Below, in pieces: positions 1-6,460 of a DNA stretch of 12,874 bases (positions are counted from its first letter, which is position 1; each line of letters starts with the position of its first letter). The notes under the pieces were generated by a model that was not told the DNA's origin, did no database searches, and saw only the letters and a list, made by a program, of their open reading frames with translations. Source of the DNA: Baffinella frigidus (Eukaryota; Cryptophyceae; Cryptomonadales; Baffinellaceae); the NCBI GenBank assembly GCA_026770585.1, contig MU646594.1:7235-20108 (forward strand). The letters run 5' to 3'. Position numbers and translations under genes: made by a program.

Positions 1-130
1 TCGCCGAAGAACCACGCGCGCATGTACGGCACGAATCCTTTCTGGGGGTCACGCCCCTCTGCCGGGGCGCTCGCCTCCTCCCCTTCGTGCCCTGCGGGGA
101 GTCATCGGGCAGTAAGTAGGCTCACACACT

Positions 131-146
131 CCTCTCTCTCTCTCTT

Positions 147-189
<43 letters not shown>
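131..189. repeat. (CT)n microsatellite
   Basis: An almost pure CT dinucleotide run of about 59 bases, interrupted by TTTCTTT near 146-152. It sits between two GC-rich blocks of the composite array. Confidence 0.95.
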
Positions 190-193
<4 letters not shown>

Positions 194-370
194 GTAGGCT
201 GCCCGCGGGTAGGGGGGGACGCTGCCCGCCGGGGCGCTCACCCCCCCCCTCCTCCCGCGCGTGCCCTGCTTTAGGCTTTAGGCTTTAGGGCTGTACGGCA
301 CGAATCCTTTCTGGGGGTCACGCCCCTCCGCTGGAGCAGTGCTCGCCTCCTCCCCTTCGTGCCCTGCCGT

Positions 371-462
371 ATGGTTGATGGCTTATGGTTCTTGGTTCAT
401 GGTTCATGGTTCATGGTTCATGGTTCATGGCTGATGGTCGATGGTTCATGGTACAGGGTTTA
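371..462 (+). repeat. Variant telomere-like heptamer tract (TTCATGG)n
   Basis: A 7-bp repeat runs in TTCATGG, TTGATGG and CTTATGG forms. It has the period of the TTTAGGG telomere repeat and differs from it at two positions (T to C, G to T). It merges at its 3' end into ACAGGGTTTAG, which is closer to the canonical telomere unit. Confidence 0.85.
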
Positions 463-621
463 GAGCATATACGGCACGAATCCCGCCTGGGGGGTCGCGC
501 CCCTCTGCCGGCGCAGCGCTCGCCTCCTCCCCTGCGAGCCCTGCGGGGCGTCATAACCATACGGTAAGTGGGCTGGGAGAGCGGCACGCATGCACGGCAC
601 GAGTCCTTGCTGGGGGTCGCG

Positions 622-859
622 GGTACATGCGCTAAACCCTCAACCATGAACCATAGACCATAAGCCATAAACCATGAACCATGAACCATGAACCATGAAC
701 CATAAGCCATAAACCATAAGGCAGGGCACGGAGGGGAGGAGGCGAGCACTGCTCCAGCAGTGCTCTCCGCCTCCCCCGTGTGTCCTGCTTTATGGTTTAT
801 GGCTTATGGTCCATGGTTCATGGTTCATGGTTCATGGTACGGGATTTAGCGCATGTACG
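622..859. repeat. Large inverted repeat with unequal heptamer-bearing arms
   Basis: The left arm (622-753) and right arm (756-859) are reverse complements around a 2-base centre at 754-755, where GAGCACTGCT faces AGCAGTGCTC. From the centre outward both arms read GC-rich block, TTATGGTTTATGGCTTATGG, TTCATGG heptamers, then GGGTTTAGCGCATGTAC. The left arm is 132 bases and the right arm 104. The difference, 28, equals four heptamers. Confidence 0.85.
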
Positions 860-1316
860 GCACGAAACCCGCCTGGGGGTCACGCCCCTCTGCGGGAGCG
901 CTCGCCTTCTCCCCTTCGTGCCCTGCGGGGACATCATTGTCACTACCAACACGGCCGTCAAGTACGGTGCGAATCCTTTCTGGGGGTCGACCCCCTCTGC
1001 CGGGGCACCGCTCGCCTCCCCCCCCCCTTCCTCCCGCGCGTTCTCTGGTGTAGATTGTAGGGTTTTGGGGTTAGGGTTTAGAGCAAACACGGCTCGAAAC
1101 CCGCCTGGGGGTCGCGGCCCTCTGCTGAGGCAGCGCTCGCTGCGGTCTCCTCAGCCTCCCCCGCGTGTCATGCTGGGCGGCATCATGCGTTACGTGGGTG
1201 AGGAGAGGCCTGGTATCAAGAGCGACGCCCTGCTGGGGGTCGCGGCCCTCTGCTGAGGCACCGCTCGCTGCGGTCTCATCAGCCTCCCCCGCGTGCCCTG
1301 CTGGATAACACCGTGA

Positions 1317-1389
1317 GGGTTGTGTCTCTCCCAGACGTTAAGGGTTGTGTCTCTTCCAGACGTTAAGGGTTGTGTCTCTTCCAGACGTC
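1317..1389. repeat. 25-bp tandem repeat, three copies
   Basis: Three near-identical 25-bp units start at 1317, 1342 and 1367. Each reads GGGTTGTGTCTCT(T/C)CCAGACGT followed by TAA (CGA in the third copy). No gene is evident around them. 1390-1465 is unremarkable unique sequence. Confidence 0.9.
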
Positions 1390-1465
1390 GAAAACGTCCC
1401 TGAAAACAGTCTCGAGGACATCCAGCCTGAAATGTCCGAAAAGGTACCAGGCCTGCCCACGGAAC

Positions 1466-1613
1466 GATCTCATACGGAAACACTTATAATTTATAAACTG
1501 GGTTCAATGAAATTTACTACACAAAACGATCTTTAATAGTAATATCAAAGCAGACGTGTAGTAATTTTGATTAAAATCCAGTTTATAAATTATAAATGTT
1601 TGCGTATGAGATC
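1466..1613. mobile_element. 148-bp foldback (MITE-like) element, copy 1
   Basis: Terminal inverted repeats of 36 bases (1466-1501 and 1578-1613) match at 34 positions. They begin GATCTCATAC and contain an AT-rich TTATAATTTATAAACTGG segment. A second inner inverted repeat pairs TTTACTACAC with GTGTAGTAA. The loop holds AATAGTAATATCAAAGCA, which is related to the loop of the foldback at 6989-7066. The size, AT-richness relative to the flanks and near-perfect ends suggest a miniature inverted-repeat element. I see no convincing target duplication and no coding capacity. Confidence 0.7.
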
Positions 1614-1707
1614 AGACGTTTCTCCCCCGGGACCAAGCCTGCGCGCGGACCACACCGCGGACTACGAAGGGGTTTCGCGAATAACCTCTAAGTGAATCCA
1701 TAGGACG

Positions 1708-1746
1708 CTACGGTAGGCAATACCGTAGGAACACTGGGGTGTTCCC
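1708..1746. repeat. Two adjacent small hairpins
   Basis: CTACGGTA and TACCGTAG form a perfect 8-bp stem around GGCAA, and GGAACAC with GTGTTCC a 7-bp stem just after it. CTACGGTAGG recurs in the 64-bp inverted repeat downstream (1818-1965), so the first hairpin is probably related to that element. Confidence 0.6.
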
Positions 1747-1817
1747 ACGGATATCCAAACCGATTCTTGGTCAACGGCCCGGAACTTCGTGCCAAGGTGG
1801 GAACACTTTCATAGGCT

Positions 1818-1965
1818 AACGGCCTGAAAATGGGGTAGTTAGGCATACGGCATTGCCTAGGACCTCCTACCGTAGGCCGAGGGATCCTAGGACCAAAAAG
1901 TCTCGGCCTACGGTAGGAGGTCCTAGGCAATGCCGTAGGCCTAACTACCCCATTTTCAGGCCGTT
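1818..1965. repeat. 64-bp near-perfect inverted repeat (long hairpin)
   Basis: Arms 1818-1881 and 1902-1965 are reverse complements at 63 of 64 positions around a 20-base loop. The outer ends read AACGGCCTGAAAATGGGG and the inner ends CTACCGTAGGCCGAG. CCTAGGAC recurs within the arms and the loop. A transcript would form an almost perfect 64-bp duplex. It resembles a foldback element. Similarity fades beyond the arm ends, and I see no clear target duplication. Confidence 0.85.
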
Positions 1966-2320
1966 GCCCTATTAACTTTGCACGACGTGGTTCTTGGTTC
2001 TTGGCTCTGCCGGAACTGAGTACTAAGTGGCGCGATGGTATTACCGACCTTAGCCAACAGCCACCACGCCAGATTGCTGGAGGGGGTTCGGCTCTTTCCA
2101 AGCGCGCGTTTGGGCGCCGAACTATCCCAAAAGTAAACACTTTCCTCTGATTCCTTCCGGGGAATTGACTTCTGGCGAATCCGTGCAAGCCTCTGGCGTG
2201 GCAGGGAGAGGAGAGAGCGGGAGAGGAGAGAGAGAGAGGCGGGTGTAACAAGCGTCGGAGCAGCCTCTGCCCCAGCCAGGACAGTCCCGTGTGGGGCGCA
2301 GTGGTGGAGGGGAGGGTGTG
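1966..2320. other. Intergenic stretch with a shared element core and a purine tract
   Basis: No gene is supported. 2127-2182 carries a core (CAAAAGT, then ATTCCTTCCGGGGAATTGAC, then TTCTGG) that recurs in inverse orientation near 10512-10580 and, more diverged, inside the elements at 2853-3012 and 3693-3821. 2201-2239 is a GA-rich purine tract. Long minus-strand ORFs cross this stretch, but they come from the stop-free minisatellite next door. Confidence 0.5.
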
Positions 2321-2445
2321 ACCTGCGGGTGGATGGTGCGGGGGAGGACCGCACCCACCCTAGAATGGAGCCCAGGATTCGTATATGGATACGTATATGG
2401 AGGCCAGGAGCCAGGGGGTAACCTGCGGGTGGATGGTGCGGGGGG
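2321..2445. repeat. Duplicated 25-bp segment, 100 bp apart
   Basis: ACCTGCGGGTGGATGGTGCG followed by a G run occurs at 2321 and again at 2421. The DNA between includes TATGGATACGTATATGG. It may be a degenerate beginning of the 152-bp array. Confidence 0.7.
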
Positions 2446-2458
2446 GGTGCGAAGCCCT

Positions 2459-3292
2459 CGACGTAGTCGCGCACTGACATCTTCTTCTTCGGACCCCCCT
2501 CCTGGATTCGGGTCCACGCCGTTTTGGTTCCACACGGTGTTGGGTGTTTGATGGTGCCTGTGCCCTCTCGTGGTTTGGGGGTTTCGATGGTTCCCAAGCT
2601 CGGTTGGTACCGACGTAGTCGCGAACCGGCATCTTCTTCTTCGGACCCCCCTCCTGGATTCGGGTCCACGCCGTTTTGGTTCCACACGGTGTTGGGTGTT
2701 TGATGGTGCCTGTGCCCTCTCGTGGTTTGGGGGTTTCGATGGTTCCCAAGCTCGGTTGGTACCGACGTAGTCGCGAACCGGCATCTTCTTCTTCGGACCC
2801 CCCTCCTGGATTCGGGACCACGCCGTGTTGGTTCCACACGGTGTAGGGTTTTCTAGCTCTGCTCCACTTGAATTGGGCTCACCAAAATGGTGAGCCCAAA
2901 TCGCAACGGTTCGCCAAAAGTTGGTAAATTCCCTTGAAAAGTAGACTTTTGACGATTTGGGTCGAATAAAAGGACACAATCGATTTAGTCAACCCGAGTG
3001 AAACAGAGCTAGGTTTTCGATGGTGCCTATGCCCTCTCGTGGTGTGGGGGTTTCGATGGTTCCCAAGCTCGGTTGGTACCGACGTAGTCGCGCACTGACA
3101 TCTTCTCCTTCAGACCCCCCTCCTGGATTTGGTTTCGCGAGGTTTTGGTTTGACATGGTGTTGGGTGCTTGCTGGTTCATATGCCCTCACGTGCTATATG
3201 CCCTCACGTGATGTGGGGGTTTTCATATGCTCGTTTGATACCGACGAAGTCGCGAACCGACATCTTCTTCTTCGGGGCCCCCTCCTGGATCA
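2459..3292. repeat. 152-bp minisatellite array, interrupted
   Basis: Units beginning CGACG(T/A)AGTCGCG start at 2459, 2611, 2763, 3080 and 3242. The first two intervals are exactly 152. The third is 317, which equals 152 plus a 160-bp insertion plus a 5-bp target duplication. The fourth is 162, with a small CATATGCCCTCACG duplication. Units contain CATCTTCTTCTTCGGACCCC and CTCGGTTGGTAC. The first three copies are nearly identical and the last two are diverged. The minus strand is free of stops in all three frames, which makes long ORFs that are probably not genes. Confidence 0.92.
2853..3012. mobile_element. 160-bp CTAG-ended inverted-repeat element E1 with 5-bp TSD
   Basis: The element begins CTAGCTCTG and ends CAGAGCTAG; with mismatches the terminal inverted repeat extends to about 23 bases. 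It is flanked by GTTTT on both sides (2848-2852, 3013-3017). The 152-bp units without an insertion supply the empty site, and the spacing of the interrupted unit (317) equals 152+160+5. Inside is a hairpin with a 12-bp stem (2873-2884 with 2888-2899, loop AAA) and the CAAAAGT...CTTTTGACG core shared with 3693-3821. There is no coding capacity, so it would depend on a transposase supplied elsewhere. Confidence 0.9.
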
Positions 3293-3632
3293 GGGTTGAG
3301 GGTTTAGGGTTTAGGGGTTAGGGGTTAGGGTTTAGGATTTAGGGTTTAGGGTTTGGGGGTTTGGGTTTAGGGTTTGGGGGTTTAGGGTTTAGGGTTTGGG
3401 GTTTGGGGTTCGGGGTTTGGAGTTTAGGGTTCAGGGTTCAGGGTTCAGGGTTCAGGGTTCAGGGTTTAGGGTTTAGGGTTTAGGGTTTAGGGTTTAGGGT
3501 TTAGGGTTTAGGGTTTAGGGATTAGGGATTCGGTTTTAGGGTTTAAGATTGAGGGTTTAGGGTTTAGGGTTTAGGGTTCAGGGTTCAGGGTTCAGGGTTC
3601 AGGGTTCAGGGTTTGCGGGGTTAGAGTTCAGG
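3293..3632 (+). repeat. Interstitial telomere-like tract (TTTAGGG and variants)
   Basis: About 340 bases of 7-bp TTTAGGG repeats, G-rich on the plus strand, with TTTGGGG, TTAGGGG and blocks of TTCAGGG (around 3427-3466 and 3576-3608). The longest clean TTTAGGG run is around 3466-3520. The variants come in homogeneous blocks, which suggests local amplification as well as point decay. Both ends join non-telomeric DNA, so this is interstitial in the window. Confidence 0.93.
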
Positions 3633-3692
3633 CTTAAGTCTCGGTCATGGGGTGTGTTGCGTCTGTTGCAATGGTGCGCCAGATGACAAGGA

Positions 3693-3821
3693 CTATCTGT
3701 GCCTGACTCGGGTTGACAGATCGTTTCCACTCCAAAATTTGACGGATTCGCTCCAAGCCCCGGGGAATCGACTTCCGGTCTCGCCAAATTGGCGAGACCA
3801 AACCGGGTTAGGCAGAGCTAT
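3693..3821. mobile_element. 129-bp CTAG-family element E2 with 5-bp TSD
   Basis: This is homologous to the reverse complement of the 2853-3012 element. It begins CTATCTGTGCCTGACTCGGG, where the other begins CTAGCTCTGTTTCACTCGGG, and it ends GGCAGAGCTAT. AAGGA stands on both sides (3688-3692, 3822-3826), again a 5-bp target duplication. A perfect hairpin (3777-3799, arms GGTCTCGCCAA and TTGGCGAGACC) sits where the other element has its hairpin. Both ends carry substitutions, so it is an older or decaying copy. Confidence 0.75.
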
Positions 3822-3833
3822 AAGGACTGCACG

Positions 3834-4070
3834 CAGTGGGCTTCCGCAGCACTTAGCAGATTGCAATCAAGCTCCCCCAGGACGCCCCCTTCCCCCCCAG
3901 GACTAAACCCTGAGGGTTGAGACCTGGTGAAATTTACTACTGGTGGCACACAGTGGGCTTCCGCAGCACTTAGCTGCCTGCAGTCTCCCCCAGGACCCCC
4001 CCCTCCCCAGGACTGAACCCTGAGGGTTTAGGGTTTAGTCCTGGGGAAATTTACTACTGGTGGCATATCC
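3834..4070. repeat. 117-bp direct duplication
   Basis: Two units start with CAGTGGGCTTCCGCAGCACT at 3834 and 3951 and end near AAATTTACTACTGGTGGCA. Each has a C-rich middle (CCCCCAGGAC) followed by ACCCTGAGGGTT. The second unit carries an extra GTTTAGGGTTTAG telomere-like insert (4026-4041), so the heptamers entered or expanded after duplication. Confidence 0.88.
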
Positions 4071-4223
4071 CGATCTGGTCAACTTCGGGTGGCTGGTGGT
4101 GGGCTCAACGAAACATTCTCTTCAGGGAAACGGCTAGGAGACGTCGGAAGTTTCTATTGTCTATACGCTGTTCAGAGCCTCATAACCTGACTCTCTCTCC
4201 CCCCTCAGGCAGCAAAGCAACGC

Positions 4224-4481
4224 CTAGCTCTGCCTGAGTTTTATTATGGCTCGTCCTAGAGGCTTTCCATTTGCCCTTTGAAAGGGCTCCTTTTGTACTG
4301 AATTTCTGCTCTTAAATCCTTTCCCACACAGTGGACACTAAGTCAACTTACCCTGTGGGTAGTTTACTTTACGGATTTTCTAATGCAAATTCGGTCACGT
4401 TATCGCTAAATCTAGGGGTCCCGAAACCCTCGTAGCCCACCGTGTGGGGGGACGAGCCAGAATAAACTCAGGCAGAGCTAG
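4224..4481. mobile_element. 258-bp CTAG-family element E3
   Basis: Ends are CTAGCTCTGCCTGAGTTTTA at 4224 and its reverse complement, with one T fewer in the T run, ending at 4481. The inverted repeat is about 30 bases and runs on to TGGCTCGTCC. The left internal part (CTTTCCATTTGCCCTTTG, then CTTTTGTACTG) resembles the shorter element at 5089-5207, so the two belong to one subfamily. There is no coding capacity. No matching 5-bp flanks are visible (AACGC left, AAATC right), and another element begins only a few bases to the right. Confidence 0.82.
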
Positions 4482-4485
4482 AAAT

Positions 4486-4681
4486 CCACCCTGGAGGGGA
4501 CTTGCGGCCAATCCCGAATAACCCTTTATCGCAAAAGTTGACATGATTTATACCACTAAAATACATATTAGACCCTTTTGTACCAGATCCATTCATCACG
4601 GGGACGCCACATTGTGGCGCCATCTCCAAGGGGAGTTGACTTAAGAATGCTCAAAATACCATAATGTTCCATCCAGGGTGG
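4486..4681 (+). mobile_element. ~196-bp CCACCCTGG-ended element, copy 1
   Basis: It opens CCACCCTGGAGGGGACTTGC and closes TCCAGGGTGG. It carries TTATCGCAAAAGTTGACA, TTTGTACCAGATCCATTCAT and GGGGAGTTGACTTAAGAATG. A second copy lies inverted at 11582-11776 and a partial diverged one near 12345-12410. It has landed within the GCTAGAAATTGCTGCGG sequence that is uninterrupted at 4850-4868 and 5027-5045, so those give the unoccupied site. The exact target duplication is unclear (at most one T). The internal hairpin is CGCCAC / GTGGCG. Confidence 0.82.
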
Positions 4682-5080
4682 TTGCTGCGGCGATTATCCC
4701 CGCGAGAGGAAGCAAAGCGCTCAGGTAGAGGTAGACCTTGCCACGCAAGAGCCTCGGGCTGAGCTGGCGACACAGCGTCTTTTTACTATGTGTACCACGA
4801 ATCGGCGCCCTTTTTTGTGGGGGGGGGGGGCCAGAATAAACGCAGGCATGGCTAGAAATTGCTGCGGCGAATATCCCCGCGAGAGGAAGCAAAGCGCTCA
4901 GGTAGAGGTAGACCTTGCCACGCAAGAGCCTCGGGCTGAGCTGGCGACACAGCGTCTTTTTACTATGTGTACCACGAATCGGCGCCCTTTTTTGTGGGGG
5001 GGGGGGGCCAGAATAAACGCAGGCATGGCTAGAAATTGCTGCGGCGAATATCCCCGCGAGAGGAAGCAAAGCGCGCGTCC
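4682..5080. repeat. 177-bp tandem array (two full units plus a partial one)
   Basis: TTGCTGCGGCGA starts units at 4682, 4859 and 5036, exactly 177 apart. The first two units are nearly identical, including a 12-G run after TTTTTTGTG. Each unit ends CCAGAATAAACGCAGGCATG-GCTAGAAA, which is a diverged right end of the CTAG-family elements. The third unit is cut off by the element at 5089. ORFs on both strands that span the array merely repeat the same peptide and are not supported as genes. Confidence 0.92.
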
Positions 5081-5088
5081 CCCACTCG

Positions 5089-5207
5089 CTAGCTCTGCCT
5101 GAGTTTTATTCTGGCTCGTCCTAAAGACTTTCTATTCGCCCTTTTGTACTGGTTGTCTGCTCTCAAAAAAAAATAGGGCGAGCCAGAATAAACTCAGGCA
5201 GAGCCAG
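5089..5207. mobile_element. 119-bp CTAG-family element E4
   Basis: It starts CTAGCTCTGCCTGAGTTTTA and ends with the matching inverse CTCAGGCAGAGCCAG, giving ~30-base inverted repeats with few mismatches. The interior resembles the left part of the 4224-4481 element but lacks most of its middle, so this looks like an internal-deletion derivative. It is flanked on both sides by diverged copies of TTGCTGCGGCG...GGAAGC (5036-5080 and 5211-5262). No clear 5-bp target duplication is visible. Confidence 0.8.
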
Positions 5208-5210
5208 AAA

Positions 5211-5598
5211 TTGCTGCGGCGGTTATCCCCGCGGGAGGAAGCTAAGCGCGCGTTGCCCATTCTGGTCGCAAGTTCTCAAGTCTGCCCGCTGCCCGGAGGT
5301 GATGAGATGGGGTCCTGAGGATCGCCGGATCCGATGAGTTCCTCTGCGGGTCACCCGGTTCCGATGAGTTCCTTTCGCCGGTTCTGATGAGTTCCTCTGC
5401 GCCGGAACGTTGGATGCGTGAAACAAAACCGGAAGGGCCTGTAGGAGCACGCCTCGTGTGACCAACAGGCAGAGAAGGAGCGCCGGCGCTCCTTCTGGGG
5501 AGGAGGGGGAGCGGACGGGGGGCGAGGAACGAACGCCCCGATCCTGTATTTCCACGGTCCTGCTATCTTTCGGCCTCTACCCTATCTTTCGGCCTCTA
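5211..5598. repeat. Minor repeats and a 24-bp palindrome
   Basis: No gene is supported. 5211-5262 is a diverged part-copy of the 177-bp unit. Three ~24-bp units (5325-5348, 5355-5377, 5378-5401) read CCGG(A/T)T(C/T)(C/T)GATGAGTTCCT. A perfect 24-bp palindrome centred on GCGCCGGCGC occupies 5473-5496. The 19-bp CTATCTTTCGGCCTCTACC occurs twice head to tail (5563 and 5582). The 110-residue minus-strand ORF across these is low complexity. Confidence 0.7.
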
Positions 5599-5677
5599 CC
5601 CTAGACCCTAGACCCTAGACCCTAAGCCCTAAACCCTAAACCCTAAACCCCAAACCCTGAACTCTGGGCCCTGAACC
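5599..5677 (-). repeat. Telomere-like tract, G-rich on the minus strand
   Basis: CCCTAGA units (about four) are followed by CCCTAAG, CCCTAAA (three) and then degenerate CCCCAAACCCTGAACTC. On the minus strand this is TTTAGGG grading into TCTAGGG. It abuts the minus-strand coding-like sequence directly and its G-rich strand continues that gene's sense direction. Confidence 0.9.
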
Positions 5678-6066
5678 TTCCCGTCGAGGGAGACGTCGAT
5701 CACAACATCGCCCACAGGCGACTTCCGGAACCAGTCCAGCCTCCTGCACACCAGGGGCGCATCGTTGAGGGCGTGGCCACACGGCCGCACGTGGACTCGC
5801 CCCCCACCTGCCCCCCACCCCACAATCTAATCCTCGCGTGGACCTCAGGGCGCCGCCTGGCCGTTCAGAACGGCCCAACGTGGAGACAGGATTGATGGCT
5901 TTGGCGCACACCACTTTGTGGCGCACGGCCACTCCGCCGCCGCTTTCTTGAACAGCACGGGCTTGTTGCGCGCCATGTAGATCTTGCACTGCTTGTTCAT
6001 GTCGCTCAGGTCTGTTTTGACGTCGACCTGCCCGCACTCGCCCACCGCCGGGATTCCGCCCGCCAT
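5629..6066 (-). pseudogene. Frameshifted gene fragment ending in telomere repeats
   Basis: An ATG at 6066 opens a reading frame whose first ~50 residues look like real protein: GGIPAVGECGQVDVKTDLSD, then MNKQCKIYMARNKPVLFKKA. Codons are rich in G or C at the third position. Near 5935-5945 (a GCG run) the protein-like reading seems to move into another frame (VAVRHKVVCAKAINPVSTL). From about 5785 it returns to the first frame (RPCGHALNDAPLVCRRLDWF, then RKSPVGDVVIDVSLDGKV). In the first frame a TGA and a TAG lie between (about 5827-5847). A small GT...AG intron cannot be excluded, but the TGA precedes the obvious GT. The last codons run into GGTTCAG/GGTTTAGGG repeats at about 5678, so the natural 3' end is missing. 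I recognise no domain. It is most likely a decayed or truncated gene; assembly indels are an alternative. Confidence 0.5.
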
Positions 6067-6067
6067 A

Positions 6068-6131
6068 TTTTTTTCGGGGGTCGAGGCTCACAACCTTGGG
6101 ACGTGTTCATAACCTTTATCCTAATTACCCG
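6068..6131. repeat. 64-bp exact direct repeat, copy 1
   Basis: Identical over 64 bases to 6822-6885: seven T, CGGGGGTCGAGGCTCACAAC, CTTGGGACGTG, then TTCATAACCTTTATCCTAAT and TACCCG. This copy ends one base from the minus-strand ATG at 6066, so on that strand it forms the immediate 5' flank of the gene fragment. Function unknown. Confidence 0.93.
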
Positions 6132-6150
6132 CAAGGGGATCTGAATTGTG

Positions 6151-6460
6151 TCATAATCCAGGAAACATGCAGATACTACCATAGACGGGAGGCGCTGACT
6201 GCACGTTGGCCCACGATCCATGCCTAAACACCAACACAAGCCAGCACAAAGGGATAACGGGTGCGGTAGAGTCACCGGCATCGGCAGGTGTGCCTGTATT
6301 GGCGGAGAGAGGCGTCGGAGACACCTCTGCCTTGTGGCCACCTGCTGGGGTCAAGGTGCTCAGAATGAAAAATCCGACACCATCGAATACCCACGTTGCC
6401 CACTTGCAAGAGAATGCGACTCCTAGCACATCAAGCAGAGGACGGATGTGGACACAATCC
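6151..6460 (-). CDS. Possible membrane-segment exon of unknown protein
   Basis: A minus-strand frame reads CEDCVHIRPLLDVLG, then VAFSCKWATWVFDGVGFFIL, then STLTPAGGHKAE, and ends at a stop at 6151. The middle is hydrophobic enough for one membrane segment, with cysteines before it. The same frame is open further upstream (EENPEGEEQPAVEFR), where it overlaps the signal-peptide ORF at 6423-6656 in a different frame. The two could be joined by an indel near the G run at about 6536 or by splicing, or only one may be real. Codon use here is less GC-biased at the third position than in the overlapping frame. I know no family for it. Confidence 0.3.

Larger units (their letters stand above)
1..1305. 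repeat. GC-rich composite tandem array
   Basis: About eight diverged copies of a ~75-bp GC-rich block lie here, starting near 21, 293, 466, 583 (short), 851, 961, 1084 and 1213. Each begins with a form of ACGGCACGAATCC, continues through CTGGGGGTC and GCGCTCGCCTCCTCCCC, and ends near GTGCCCTGC. Several blocks are preceded by GGGTTTAG-like or ATGGTTC-like heptamers, so the real unit is a heptamer tract plus a GC block. Plus-strand and minus-strand ORFs here are low-complexity readings of the repeat and not genes. This is not rDNA or a recognised satellite; I know no name for it. Confidence 0.8.

Noticed and set aside
22-1256. Several ORFs rich in Ser/Leu/Met-Val-His in the first 1.3 kb
   Set aside because: They translate the CT microsatellite, ATGGTTC heptamers and GC-rich blocks; they are low complexity with no conserved features.
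1190-1483. 97-residue minus-strand ORF over the 25-bp triplicate
   Set aside because: It includes the tandem repeat as a repeated peptide and the GC-rich blocks, with no protein-like segment outside them.
1956-2979. Three long minus-strand ORFs (159, 285 and 293 residues)
   Set aside because: They are three frames of the same 152-bp minisatellite and carry the same repeated peptides; no domain is visible.
2881-2990. Dinoflagellate spliced-leader or similar diagnostic sequence
   Set aside because: I looked for a spliced-leader-like motif across the window to settle the lineage and found no match; the lineage is left open.
3293-3632. True chromosome end
   Set aside because: Telomere-like repeats are flanked by other DNA on both sides, are heavily variant, and other tracts in the window run in the opposite orientation.
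4641-5102. 142-residue minus-strand and 104-residue plus-strand ORFs
   Set aside because: Both are translations of the 177-bp tandem units (177 is divisible by three, so the peptide repeats exactly), including poly-G as polyglycine or polyproline.
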